Numbered from the stretch's first letter, positions 1-8,161 are shown. The stretch is DNA of 57,767 nucleotides from an uncultured Bacteroidales bacterium (GCA_903926565.1 CAIYJU010000092.1:1-57767), one strand, 5' to 3'. Numbers and translations are program-made. The notes: generated by a model not told the origin, from the sequence alone.

Positions 1-317
1 GCGCAAAGGGCACCTGAACTTCCCACACCATATCGTTGAGGAATGTTTGACTTCAGGTAAAGACCCTTGGAAATATCTGCCTTAAATCTCTCCAGATCAA
101 GATGTTTATTAAACAAAGAACTCCTCCCCGACAAATAATCAAACATTCTTCTGAGATGATTATTACTCACCGTTGCTTCCGACGACAGATCTGTGGCGTT
201 GTGATGATTAAAGTCGAAGGATGCACCCAACTGCCGAAAAGGCATACTCAGCGCTGAAGAACCAAGTAAAATGGAGTATTCTCCAAAGATCAGGAGTTTT
301 GCTGGTACCCGGGTCAT
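1..317 (-). CDS. mvk: Mevalonate kinase, N-terminal part (cut by window edge)
   Basis: This reading frame runs off the left edge, so only about 105 N-terminal residues are present. It starts MTRVPAKLLIFGEYSILLGS, the N-terminal pattern of GHMP kinases, in which the lysine and the GEY segment line the ATP and substrate pocket. Near the edge it reads IPQRYGVGSSGALCA, the glycine/serine-rich P-loop of the GHMP superfamily. The ATG at 315-317 overlaps the stop of the upstream decarboxylase gene by 4 bases (ATGA), so translation is probably coupled. In a cluster with diphosphomevalonate decarboxylase, HMG-CoA reductase and IPP isomerase, mevalonate kinase is the natural call. Another GHMP kinase such as phosphomevalonate kinase remains possible until the rest is seen. 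Confidence 0.8.
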   Translation of the reverse strand, partial: MTRVPAKLLIFGEYSILLGSSALSMPFRQLGASFDFNHHNATDLSSEATVSNNHLRRMFDYLSGRSSLFNKHLDLERFKADISKGLYLKSNIPQRYGVGSSGALC

Positions 318-1423
318 GATCCAGCCGTTGCTTCGTTCAATTTTCGTGGTCCCGTGCCACAGGAGTCAAAGATGACCCGCCCATTTTCACACAACGGCTG
401 TAATGCCTCCCCGATAAATTTTTCCACAGCCACAGCCAATCCTGCCTGGTACATAACATGAACATTGGCGCCGGCATCCAGAGTGAAAAACAAAGAAAGC
501 CCGCTGCTCCTGGCATCACGCACCCGGTGAATAACCTCAACCGAAGCCGGCTTAAGCAACATTGTGCCCGGACTGGCGCTCATGATCAGTGCGTGCAGTG
601 CAAGTGCTTCATTTTCTGCAACCATACCAAGTTTCTCGAAATCATTGGCAGACAAGGCAGCAAAGGTCTCTTCCATGTTCCGGTTGGCCTGCATGATGCG
701 GCCCGAAAAAAACGGATGTCCGTTCATGGATTGATGCCCCCTGGTACTTGGTAAACTTTTCGGGCTGGCTGAGACAACCAGTATGGCATCACGCAGCAAT
801 AACATCTCCGGGTGGACAAATTCAGCGATCGGAGTTGCATATACATCAGAAGATCCGGTGAAAAGAGGGGTTGCACCCCATGTGCTAAATCCGGGGTACA
901 AGGAACGGCATGCACTGCCCGACCCCATGCGGGCTGCAAAAGAAGCCATTCTCATCATATCGGCAGGATCACCCTCAAGCCCATGAATTTTACCGGCAAT
1001 ACTGATCAGGCACAATGCGAACGCACTGATCCCGGAGGCGGAGGAAGCAATACCGGTTGAATGAGGGAAACTGTTTTCTGTTGTTGCCCTAAGTGTGACC
1101 TTGCTTAAACAGGGTATTTGTCTTGTCATCCAGTCCAGAAGATGCTGCATCTTTGGCAGGAATGGATGATCAATGCTGCCATTTAAGGAAACCAGCCCTT
1201 TTTCAGCTTCACCAAAGATAACATCAACCCGTGTTTGAGTGATTGCTTTTTCAAGAGTCATGCTCAGGGAAGGAGAAGCAGGCAACTGGCCGTCCTTTTT
1301 ACCCCAATACTTTACCAGGGCAATGTTTGAGGGACTTTGCCATGCAACCTTAAAATTATCACCTGCTGATAATCCGGCAGAAAGATCCATCCCGTTCAAC
1401 GGGGATAAGGGAGAAATACTCAT
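314..1423 (-). CDS. mvaD: Diphosphomevalonate decarboxylase
   Basis: It makes isopentenyl diphosphate from mevalonate 5-diphosphate by ATP-dependent decarboxylation, in the cytoplasm. Visible family features are SPSNIALVKYWGK at about residues 30-41, the GHMP P-loop FPHSTGIASSASG at 119-131, GSGSACRSLYPGF at about 167-179, and TLDAGANVH with the expected catalytic Asp316. At 369 residues the length fits the family. The first 20 or so residues, before the conserved core, are not typical and might be trimmed. The start codon overlaps the stop of the upstream GHMP kinase gene by 4 bases and the stop overlaps the start of mevalonate kinase by 4 bases, so the three genes form one translationally coupled run. 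The motif set is specific enough that I see no serious alternative. Confidence 0.95.
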   Translation of the reverse strand: MSISPLSPLNGMDLSAGLSAGDNFKVAWQSPSNIALVKYWGKKDGQLPASPSLSMTLEKAITQTRVDVIFGEAEKGLVSLNGSIDHPFLPKMQHLLDWMTRQIPCLSKVTLRATTENSFPHSTGIASSASGISAFALCLISIAGKIHGLEGDPADMMRMASFAARMGSGSACRSLYPGFSTWGATPLFTGSSDVYATPIAEFVHPEMLLLRDAILVVSASPKSLPSTRGHQSMNGHPFFSGRIMQANRNMEETFAALSANDFEKLGMVAENEALALHALIMSASPGTMLLKPASVEVIHRVRDARSSGLSLFFTLDAGANVHVMYQAGLAVAVEKFIGEALQPLCENGRVIFDSCGTGPRKLNEATAGS

Positions 1424-2343
1424 GCTTTAATTGCTAGGTCGTTATAGGAAAACACATGTGATAATCCTAATTTAAAGAGATGTTTTACAACAACATCCGA
1501 CTTTAATCCGCTGATAAACATCGCAAAATCCCCCCCCCAGGCGCCGAGTGATTTCACAGTGCCCGGAAATGAAGGAAACCGTTTTGCAATCGGATCTCTT
1601 TGAAGAATTGTACTCAGAATAAATTCATGTTCATCAGCAAATTTTATCAGGTCCTCAGGCGATTCAGCATTGCAAATTGCCGACGATAACCGTGAAATCT
1701 CCACCATGTCGATCTTTGAATAGTTCTGACGCTCCAGGAAGCGGGAAACTTCCATGGCGCTGTCCTGTTTATTTCCAAGGTAGGCAAACCAGGTATTTTC
1801 GCGCAATGCCTTACCCGGCCGTGCAGGTGAAATTTCAGGCCGGCCCTTGTTTAACCTGTAGAAAATCAACCCTTTTCGCCCGGCACAGGCAATGTCATAA
1901 CCTGAGCCCGTTGAGAGCAGGTGAAACAATTCAAACACCGGGACATCCGCCCACGATGCGATAAGCGAGCAGAGGGTCGAACTGCTTCCCAATCCCCATT
2001 CCAATGGATAATTCGCAGTAACATGAACGTTCCACCCGCACGGGCCTTTTAAAAATCCGGGGTTTAGTTTACGGGCGGCCAGAAGAACTTTTTGAAGGCC
2101 GGCAGCAGTTTTTTTTCTGTCGGCCGAGTTGATCAGGAGCCTGTCAGGATCATATACTGCTTTAAACCAGGTTCCTGACGTATCCGAACTTTCCCATTCT
2201 AAAACCCTGCTGCTGGTTTCTTCGATGTGAATCTGCTGTCCGAAGCGAACCGGTAAGGCAAGCGCGTTGGCACCTTCAAGCACAAGGTATTCGCCAGTCA
2301 GTAGAAGTTTACCGTTTGCATTAAAATCAATGATTTTTTTCAT
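1420..2343 (-). CDS. GYDIA-family GHMP kinase, candidate phosphomevalonate kinase
   Basis: A 307-residue GHMP-superfamily small-molecule kinase. It shows FNANGKLLLTGEYLVLEGAN at about 8-27, a P-loop PLEWGLGSSSTLCSL at 113-127, and SGYDIACAG at about 147-155, the segment that names the Bacteroidota GYDIA subfamily. In the window the mevalonate pathway otherwise has mevalonate kinase, decarboxylase, reductase and isomerase but no recognised phosphomevalonate kinase. By position this protein is therefore the best candidate for phosphorylating mevalonate 5-phosphate, which is inference from context and not from a substrate motif. Its 5' end overlaps the end of the HMG-CoA reductase gene by 17 bases and its 3' end overlaps the decarboxylase start by 4. 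Confidence 0.85.
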   Translation of the reverse strand: MKKIIDFNANGKLLLTGEYLVLEGANALALPVRFGQQIHIEETSSRVLEWESSDTSGTWFKAVYDPDRLLINSADRKKTAAGLQKVLLAARKLNPGFLKGPCGWNVHVTANYPLEWGLGSSSTLCSLIASWADVPVFELFHLLSTGSGYDIACAGRKGLIFYRLNKGRPEISPARPGKALRENTWFAYLGNKQDSAMEVSRFLERQNYSKIDMVEISRLSSAICNAESPEDLIKFADEHEFILSTILQRDPIAKRFPSFPGTVKSLGAWGGDFAMFISGLKSDVVVKHLFKLGLSHVFSYNDLAIKA

Positions 2344-3643
2344 GCAGGTAGTGTTTTACAGCATTAAAGCTCACCTTTCTGTCTGTAAAATAGAGTTCGG
2401 CCTCTTCGCGCTGACCATTGTTTACATTCAGCATGTTGAGAATGTTAGAAAGATGCAGCCTCATGTGCCCTTTCTGAATTCCTGTTGTCACCAGGCTGCG
2501 GATGGCAGCAAAATTACTGGCCAGTCCGACAGAGGCAACAATGCCCATCAGTTCCTTTGCATGGGGGTTTCCGAGAATTTCCAGCGACAGCCTGGCCAGG
2601 GGATGCAGGTTGGTAATGCCGCCAACGGTTCCAAGCGCAAGGGGAAGGGTCAGCCCGATCGTGAGTACCTTATTCGTCACAGAACACTTGCTCAGGGCCC
2701 TGTACTGCCCATCGCGTGCCGCAAAAGCATGCGCGGCAGCCTCGGCAGCGCGGTAATCATTTCCGGTGGCCATTAAAACGGCATCTACGCCATTCATGAT
2801 TCCTTTGTTATGCGTTACCGCACGCGACGGATCATGATGTGCAATCTGATAGGCGAGGCAAAGTTTATCTGCAAACACCTCAACCGGCAACCTCTCGGCA
2901 ATCGGCTTCAGATGTTCGATGTCGCATGAAGCTTCAACCGTAACAGTACATTCCGGGGTATAGTTGCTGAGAATAGCCATGGCAACCTGGCATTTCTTTC
3001 CTGCCGGGTCGTGATCCGCAGCAAAATACATGTCGATTCCCTCCGCCATGTCTTCCAGGCAGGTATTTACAAAGTTGGCGCCCATGGAATTAATGGTTTC
3101 CACCTTCAGCTCAAGTTTAAATAAGTTTACAATGGTTGACGTTTCATCCAGCAGTTCCATGCTCAGAATACCACCACCACGCCTGACCATGTTGGCTGTT
3201 ACCTTCTTAAGCCGCTCCATCAGGAATAATTTAAGCTGGTGCCATCGCTCTATGATGTAGGCCGGATCGCCATACCAGCGGAAATAAACGTGGCCCAGTT
3301 TAACAGTCGAGACGTTCTTAACGGTAAATCCGCCACAATCAGCCCAGAAGCGGGCGCTGTGAGAAACAGCTGCCACAACGGAACTCTCTTCGATCGCCAG
3401 TGGCACATGATAGATCTTCCCATTCACTACCATGTTTGGCGCAATGCCATAAGGCGTATGAAAACTGCTGATGGTATTCTCACTCAGCTCAAGAAACTGA
3501 CTTCGCTCATTCTCATCTTCCATTAAAAAACGCTCCAGCCGGTCTTCAGCCTGTAATGGGTCATTGCAGAACCGGGCGATGAAGTTGCGTTTCTCCTCTT
3601 CAGTCAGTTTAGAAAAACCCCTGACGATATCTTTGTCAAACAT
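2327..3643 (-). CDS. mvaA: Hydroxymethylglutaryl-CoA reductase, class II
   Basis: It reduces HMG-CoA to mevalonate, the committed step of the mevalonate pathway. The 438-residue length and lack of membrane segments fit the soluble bacterial class II enzyme. Catalytic residues can be placed by pattern: Glu85/Glu86 in AIEESSVVAA, Lys280 in THNKGIMNGVD, Asp296 in MATGND, and His393 in KGHMRLHLSN. The signature normally written DxMGxN reads NSMGAN at 185-190, so the conserved aspartate is asparagine here (codon AAT, one base from GAT). All other active-site segments look intact. Class II enzymes are often named degradative, but operon mates for isoprenoid building argue for a biosynthetic role. 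The gene overlaps the isomerase gene upstream by 8 bases and the GYDIA kinase gene downstream by 17. Confidence 0.95.
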   Translation of the reverse strand: MFDKDIVRGFSKLTEEEKRNFIARFCNDPLQAEDRLERFLMEDENERSQFLELSENTISSFHTPYGIAPNMVVNGKIYHVPLAIEESSVVAAVSHSARFWADCGGFTVKNVSTVKLGHVYFRWYGDPAYIIERWHQLKLFLMERLKKVTANMVRRGGGILSMELLDETSTIVNLFKLELKVETINSMGANFVNTCLEDMAEGIDMYFAADHDPAGKKCQVAMAILSNYTPECTVTVEASCDIEHLKPIAERLPVEVFADKLCLAYQIAHHDPSRAVTHNKGIMNGVDAVLMATGNDYRAAEAAAHAFAARDGQYRALSKCSVTNKVLTIGLTLPLALGTVGGITNLHPLARLSLEILGNPHAKELMGIVASVGLASNFAAIRSLVTTGIQKGHMRLHLSNILNMLNVNNGQREEAELYFTDRKVSFNAVKHYLHEKNH

Positions 3644-4637
3644 TGGTTTTGATTTTTAAAAATGCCCTGGCAAATTTCAACCCGCTGATCTGTCCGGCTA
3701 CATAAGCATGAAGCTCACGATAATCGCCACGGGCAAATCGCAAAAACCCTGATGCCTGGCCGTAAATAGCCGGAAGCAAACTATTTGAAACATGATAAAA
3801 TCCATCCAGAAAGGAATGAATACCACCGGAAATTATTAACTGACGGCAGGCAGGCGGCTTTCCTGCACTCTCCAGTGCGTTAATGATTGCCACCATCTCT
3901 CCGGCCGAATGGCCGATGGATACAAGCGGATCATAGAGCGCGATGTTTTGTTCAGAACCCCGGGCCAGCTCCACCTTTGCAAAATTGGTTCCTCCAAAAC
4001 CGGCCAGCTCAAATGCTTCGATCGGAAGGCTCATAAGCCGGGTAATACTGTCGGGTCCCATCCCCTGCCCTACTTCCTTGACGATGATTTTCATCTTCGT
4101 CAGGGATAAAAACATCTCAACGGTCTCTATTGGCGGCGATTTCAAGACATCACCGTCACTTTGGAGCCACTCCTGCACAGGGTTGACATGGATGATCAAT
4201 CCATCGGCACCCAATCGTCCTACGAGGTCAATCAACTTCTGATAACTTTTATCAGCCAGCATCTGCTCAACCTGTACGATCCCGATATTTGCAAAAAAGG
4301 GCAACTCTTCACCGATGATGCCGCGCATATTGAAATCATCAAAGTATGATTCGTCTTCCAGAAGCAACCGGCATGAACCAAGTCCCATACCCATCCCAAA
4401 CTCGCTGCAGGCCCTGGCCAGATTGCTGTTGATCGTCCTCGCTTCACGGCTTCCTCCGGTCATGCTGGATACCCAGATTGGCACTTGCATGGTTTTTCCG
4501 AGGAACTGAAACGGAATAAAATCGCCTTTCAGGTGGGAACCCATCATCGGTTCATACGAAAACCTGCTATCCGCCCGCACAGATTCAACCTGGGATGAAA
4601 ATGCAAGCGCAATATGATCGTTTTTACGTTGTTCCAT
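3636..4637 (-). CDS. fni: Type 2 isopentenyl-diphosphate delta-isomerase
   Basis: An FMN- and NAD(P)H-dependent enzyme that interconverts isopentenyl and dimethylallyl diphosphate. The 333-residue protein begins MEQRKNDHIALAF, the hallmark RKNDHI(x)A start of the type 2 family. It continues with SSMTGG (about 57-62), GMGMGLGSCR, HVNPVQEW (near 150), KEVGQGMG, GFGGTNFAKVE and a late SGGI phosphate-binding segment, all expected in the TIM-barrel fold. It is the first gene of the minus-strand mevalonate operon and overlaps the reductase gene by 8 bases. A TAnnTTTG-type element lies 62 bases upstream of the ATG. Together these explain how the operon is transcribed as one unit. Confidence 0.95.
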   Translation of the reverse strand: MEQRKNDHIALAFSSQVESVRADSRFSYEPMMGSHLKGDFIPFQFLGKTMQVPIWVSSMTGGSREARTINSNLARACSEFGMGMGLGSCRLLLEDESYFDDFNMRGIIGEELPFFANIGIVQVEQMLADKSYQKLIDLVGRLGADGLIIHVNPVQEWLQSDGDVLKSPPIETVEMFLSLTKMKIIVKEVGQGMGPDSITRLMSLPIEAFELAGFGGTNFAKVELARGSEQNIALYDPLVSIGHSAGEMVAIINALESAGKPPACRQLIISGGIHSFLDGFYHVSNSLLPAIYGQASGFLRFARGDYRELHAYVAGQISGLKFARAFLKIKTNV

Positions 4638-4698
4638 TTTCGGGATGACTAACTCAAGGGTTCAATTTTTACTTTAATTACGTTGTGTCATTAAAATG

Positions 4699-4706
4699 CA
4701 AAATTA
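4699..4706 (-). promoter_or_regulatory. Probable -7 promoter element of the mevalonate operon
   Basis: On the minus strand this reads TAATTTTG, an exact match to the Bacteroidota -7 element TAnnTTTG, 62 bases before the isomerase start codon. A convincing -33 TTTG is not visible at the usual distance. Confidence 0.45.
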
Positions 4707-4737
4707 ATTAATTGATTGATCATAATCGTACCTAAAT

Positions 4738-4789
4738 AACCATAAGATGGTTTTTGTTGAGTTCAGCCTTAAGCATGGTTTGCAACCAT
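4738..4789. promoter_or_regulatory. Operator-like pair of 6-3-6 palindromes in a divergent intergenic region
   Basis: Two perfect inverted repeats made of the same half-site in opposite order. They are AACCAT-AAG-ATGGTT at 4738-4752 and ATGGTT-TGC-AACCAT at 4775-4789, with centres 37 bases apart. They lie between the promoter elements of the leftward mevalonate operon and the rightward histidine kinase gene, upstream of both. That is where a dimeric regulator would act. No regulator gene is adjacent, so the binding protein is unknown. Confidence 0.4.
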
Positions 4790-4804
4790 AATCCCAAAGA
4801 GATT

Positions 4805-4836
4805 TTTGCATTATGGTAAAAAAACATTTACCTTTG
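4805..4836 (+). promoter_or_regulatory. Promoter of the PAS histidine kinase gene
   Basis: TTTG at 4805-4808, then 20 bases, then TACCTTTG at 4829-4836. Both elements and the spacing match the Bacteroidota primary sigma consensus TTTG-N19-21-TAnnTTTG. Transcription would start near 4842, about 40 bases before the ATG at 4883. Confidence 0.6.
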
Positions 4837-4882
4837 GTCTGATAAGTACCATGTTTTTGTTTATGAATCACATTGTTGCAAC

Positions 4883-7060
4883 ATGAAAGAGAAGAGAACG
4901 AACATCTCTGAAGAAAAAAAGTTCAGGGGCGCGCTCAGACAAAGTGAGGAAAAATACAGGATGTTGCTGGATATGGCGGTGGATGCCTTTTTCCAGGGAG
5001 ATCAGCATGGTAATTTCATCACGGTAAATGCCAAAGCAATCGAATTGACCGGGTATTCAAAAGAAGAACTTCTGAGTATGAATATCCGGGACCTTTTTTC
5101 GACTGATGCTCTTTCAAAGAACCCTTTAAACTATGAGCTGCTGGCCAGCGGAATACCCATTAAAACTGAGCGTGACCTGATTCAGAAGGATGGCAGGCAT
5201 ATACTGGTAGAGATGCACTCAAAGGGCATGCCTGACGGAACATACCAGTCCTCTTTAAGAAATATAACAGAAAGCCGGCAGGCTGAGCTGGCAGCCCTTG
5301 ACACCGAACTCAAATACAGGAATCTGCACATGAGTATGATGGACGGGTATGTATTTGTTGACATGTCGGGCCAGATTATTGACAGCAACAATGCATATCA
5401 GCAGATGCTCGGCTACAATGCCACTGAACTTGCGGCACTGACCTATGAAACACTGACTCCACCTGCATGGCATGAAATGGAGATGAAGATCGTCGCTGAA
5501 CAGATCGTGCCAAAAGGACATTCAACTGTGTACCAGAAGGAGTATATCAGGAAGGATGGCACAATTTTGCCGGTGGAACTCCGTACCTTCCTCATAAGGA
5601 ATGTCTCCGGGGATTCCAAGGGAATGTGGGCGATTGTCCGTGATATTACGGAACGTAAAGAGACTGAGGAGGCCCTCCGGAAATCGGAGGAGAAATTCCG
5701 GAGTATTGTTGAAGCCTCCCCCACAGCCATGCACTTTTACACTCTCTCAGAAAGTGGCAACCTCATCCTTGTAGGTGCAAATCCGGCAGCCGACATTATG
5801 CTGGGAATTTCTCATGCAGAATTAATTGGCAAGACAATCCAGGAAGCCTTTCCCGGCCTTGCCGAAACGGATATCCCTGAAATTTACAGGAAAGTGGCAT
5901 CCGGCGAAACAGGCCCGCAGGCATTTGAAATCCCATACAAGGATGAACGGTTTTCTGGCTATTACATGGTCGATGTGTTCAGGAACGGCAACCTTACCAT
6001 CACCGTAGATTTTTCAGATATCACCAGGAGAAGAGAAACGGAAGAGGCTCTGCAACGGTCGGAAATTGAATATCGTGATACCCTTGATTCACTCCCCGAC
6101 TGGATTTATGTGGTTGATGAGCAGTATAAGATCGCCATGGTGAATGCAGCCCTCAAAGAGGAGTTGGTCCGGCATGGACTGGCCCCTGATTGTATCGGGG
6201 TCGAGCTCGTTCCTGAATTTCCCTTTATCAACAGTTCCACCCTTGACGATATAAAACTTGTTTTTAACACCGGAACCGTATCGATCAGTGAACAAAAGAT
6301 CGAACTGAAAGGAAAAACCCTCTTTGCGGAGATAACCAGGGTTCCGATTTTAAAAGATGCCAGGGTTGTCAAGGTGATCCTTATGATCCGCGACCGTTCG
6401 AAAGAGAAGGAGATGGATGAGTTGAAACGGCGCAACACCGAACAAAAAGAGGTATTGCTCAGGGAGATTCACCACCGGGTGAAGAACAACCTTGCCATTG
6501 TAATCAGCCTGCTGAATTTCCAGCTCAGGAACAATCCCAACCAGGAGCTGACCCGCATGATCATTGACATTCAAATGCGTATCCGCTCCATGGCCCTGAT
6601 TCATGAACACCTGTACCGGTCTGAAAACCTCGACCGGATTCCGCTTGCTGCCTACATCGAATCATTGTCCTATATGATCATGACCGCCTTCAGCGGGCAT
6701 CGGATAACCCTGAAAAAACAACTTACTCCCATGGATGTAAGCATTGAAACAGCACTGCCGATTGGCCTGATCATCAATGAACTGCTCACAAATGCCTTCA
6801 AATATGCCTTCCCCGGCAATGCCCCGGGAGAAATCCGTATCACCCTCGAACTGGAAGAAAACCAGAGGTGTACGCTCTCCGTGCAGGATGATGGGGTAGG
6901 ACTGCCTGAAACCTCAACCCTTGATTCGGATAAATCGATCGGACTTTATATTGTGCGGTTGCTGGTTGAGCAGCTTGAAGGAACCGTTGATATCGTCAGG
7001 AATCACGGCACCTCATTCGTGGTCAGATTTCAGAATCTGATCCATGGAAAAAACCTGTAA
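4883..7060 (+). CDS. Four-PAS sensor histidine kinase (HisKA_2 / HWE-like), orphan
   Basis: A 725-residue signalling kinase with no transmembrane segment or signal peptide, so a cytoplasmic sensor is expected. After a short charged start there are four PAS-like modules at about 17-135, 143-260, 265-385 and 388-505. Most are followed by typical PAC ends such as IVRDITERKETEEALRKSEE. Next comes a HisKA_2 dimerisation domain with REIHHRVKNNLA, in which His530 or His531 is the phosphorylation site. The GHKL ATPase domain has the N-box NELLTNAFKYAF (Asn632) and a DDGVGLPE box. HHRVKNN kinases differ from classical HisKA ones and often act with separate receivers. No response regulator lies next to it. 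The ligand is unknown. Its 3' end overlaps the convergent hydrolase gene by 38 bases. Confidence 0.93.
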   Translation: MKEKRTNISEEKKFRGALRQSEEKYRMLLDMAVDAFFQGDQHGNFITVNAKAIELTGYSKEELLSMNIRDLFSTDALSKNPLNYELLASGIPIKTERDLIQKDGRHILVEMHSKGMPDGTYQSSLRNITESRQAELAALDTELKYRNLHMSMMDGYVFVDMSGQIIDSNNAYQQMLGYNATELAALTYETLTPPAWHEMEMKIVAEQIVPKGHSTVYQKEYIRKDGTILPVELRTFLIRNVSGDSKGMWAIVRDITERKETEEALRKSEEKFRSIVEASPTAMHFYTLSESGNLILVGANPAADIMLGISHAELIGKTIQEAFPGLAETDIPEIYRKVASGETGPQAFEIPYKDERFSGYYMVDVFRNGNLTITVDFSDITRRRETEEALQRSEIEYRDTLDSLPDWIYVVDEQYKIAMVNAALKEELVRHGLAPDCIGVELVPEFPFINSSTLDDIKLVFNTGTVSISEQKIELKGKTLFAEITRVPILKDARVVKVILMIRDRSKEKEMDELKRRNTEQKEVLLREIHHRVKNNLAIVISLLNFQLRNNPNQELTRMIIDIQMRIRSMALIHEHLYRSENLDRIPLAAYIESLSYMIMTAFSGHRITLKKQLTPMDVSIETALPIGLIINELLTNAFKYAFPGNAPGEIRITLELEENQRCTLSVQDDGVGLPETSTLDSDKSIGLYIVRLLVEQLEGTVDIVRNHGTSFVVRFQNLIHGKNL

Positions 7061-7871
7061 TATTTTCTGATGCAGCATCTTCATAAGGTTGAACCGCAGG
7101 AGGTTCTTCATGGATGCAAAACACCTCTGTTTCTACGTGCCGGGAAGCAACAACGATTCTGGTCCCGTTGGCATGTTTGCTGAACAGTTCATGAACAAGG
7201 CCCGGAGCGTTATTTTCGGCCGAAAGATGTGAAAGAACCAGCAGTTTCATAAAATCAGGCCGGTGAGAGATAAAAAGATCGAGCGACTGGTCATTTGACA
7301 GATGACCTTCCATCCCCCGGATACGCTGTTTCAGAAAGTAAGGATAATGGCCATTTTCAAGCATCCCCTCGTCGAAATTCGCCTCAAGAAAGGCGGCATG
7401 GCACAGGTTAAGATGATGTGTTACCTGTTCGCAGGCAACCCCGATATCGGTAAACACCCCTGCAGTTATGCCATCTGAACTAACGATAAAGCTGTGAGGG
7501 TCAGAGGCATCATGTTGTTTGGTAAAAGGGTGTACGCTAAGGTTCCCTACCCAAACCGGAACGCCGGCTGTAAATGTCCTGATTTGATGGGATTCCAGGT
7601 TCATCCGGCTTCTGGCATAAGTTGCTTCGGTAATATACACCGGAATACCATATTTTCGTGAAAGCCTTTCAGCCCCCCGCACATGGTCGGTATGTTCATG
7701 GGTGATAAATATCGCCTTCACATTGCGGATTGGCAGATCCAGGCGGATCATCCGGCGCTCGGTTTCCCGGCAGGAGATGCCGGCATCGATCAGCACCGCC
7801 TCAGTTCCGTTGCTGATGTAATAGCAATTTCCATTGCTTCCTGAATTGAGTGAAGTAAGATAGAGTGGCAT
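7023..7871 (-). CDS. MBL-fold metallo-hydrolase, YycJ/WalJ-like
   Basis: A 282-residue cytoplasmic metallo-beta-lactamase-fold protein. It starts MPLYLTSLNSGSNGNCYYIS, which is typical of the YycJ group. The metal-binding motif THEHTDHVRG gives His58, His60, Asp62 and His63, and further ligands are expected in the later VFTDIG and VLSHLS segments. YycJ-like proteins are thought to be nucleases or phosphodiesterases linked to replication and cell-wall homeostasis, but the substrate here cannot be read from sequence. A TAnnTTTG element (TATCTTTG, minus strand) ends only 5 bases before the ATG, suggesting a leaderless or nearly leaderless message. Five phased TTAAGT-type repeats lie just upstream of that element. 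The gene is convergent with, and overlaps, the histidine kinase gene. Confidence 0.88.
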   Translation of the reverse strand: MPLYLTSLNSGSNGNCYYISNGTEAVLIDAGISCRETERRMIRLDLPIRNVKAIFITHEHTDHVRGAERLSRKYGIPVYITEATYARSRMNLESHQIRTFTAGVPVWVGNLSVHPFTKQHDASDPHSFIVSSDGITAGVFTDIGVACEQVTHHLNLCHAAFLEANFDEGMLENGHYPYFLKQRIRGMEGHLSNDQSLDLFISHRPDFMKLLVLSHLSAENNAPGLVHELFSKHANGTRIVVASRHVETEVFCIHEEPPAVQPYEDAASENITGFFHGSDSEI

Positions 7872-7876
7872 GGGTG

Positions 7877-7884
7877 CAAAGATA
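7877..7884 (-). promoter_or_regulatory. -7 element of the YycJ-like gene, predicting a leaderless mRNA
   Basis: TATCTTTG on the minus strand is an exact TAnnTTTG match that sits 5 bases before the start codon at 7871-7869. If used, transcription begins at about the A of the ATG. No -33 TTTG is present, so help from an upstream-bound activator would be reasonable. Confidence 0.45.
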
Positions 7885-7908
7885 CTTAAAAAGAGATGTT
7901 CCTCTGTG

Positions 7909-7960
7909 CTTAAGATCTGTTTAAGTACCTCCTTAAGTCCCCTTTAAGTTCCATTTAAGT
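7909..7960. repeat. Array of five phased TTAAGT direct repeats
   Basis: TTAAG cores start at 7910, 7921, 7933, 7944 and 7955. The spacing is 11, 12, 11 and 11 bases, about one DNA turn, so all copies face the same side of the helix. The local consensus is roughly TTTAAGTnCC. The array lies 25-76 bases upstream of the predicted -7 element of the YycJ-like gene. It may be a multi-site binding region for a regulator or a short decayed minisatellite. Confidence 0.5.
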
Positions 7961-8117
7961 TTCGTTCGATGAAAGTATATGTAATGTACGATCCACGTTC
8001 GAGGATAGTAAAATGGGGAAATGAAGATCCTTCTCATTCCAATTTCTTTAAAAGAAATCGAAGTTTAAAATCCGCCATCCCTCCATCCAGCAGTAGGCAC
8101 ATTTGCAGGCATATTCA

Positions 8118-8150
8118 CAAAAAAAGGGCTCCATTATTTTGGAAACCCTT
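8118..8150 (-). terminator. Intrinsic terminator downstream of tRNA-Gly
   Basis: Read on the minus strand, the stem AAGGG(tt)TCCA pairs with TGGA(g)CCCTT around a short AT loop and is followed directly by a run of T. It lies 12 bases past the 3' end of the tRNA gene, in the right orientation to end its transcript. Confidence 0.65.
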
Positions 8151-8161
8151 GATACTGTAAG

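Noticed and set aside
4883-7871. The kinase plus YycJ-like gene as a WalK/WalJ (yyc) type operon
   Set aside because: They are convergent, the kinase has a HisKA_2 domain and no membrane segment unlike WalK, and no WalR-type regulator is present. Neighbourhood is probably coincidental.
7969-8160. 63-codon open frame on the plus strand between the YycJ-like gene and tRNA-Gly
   Set aside because: It covers the terminator of the tRNA on the other strand, has no family motif and has unlikely composition. Treated as chance.
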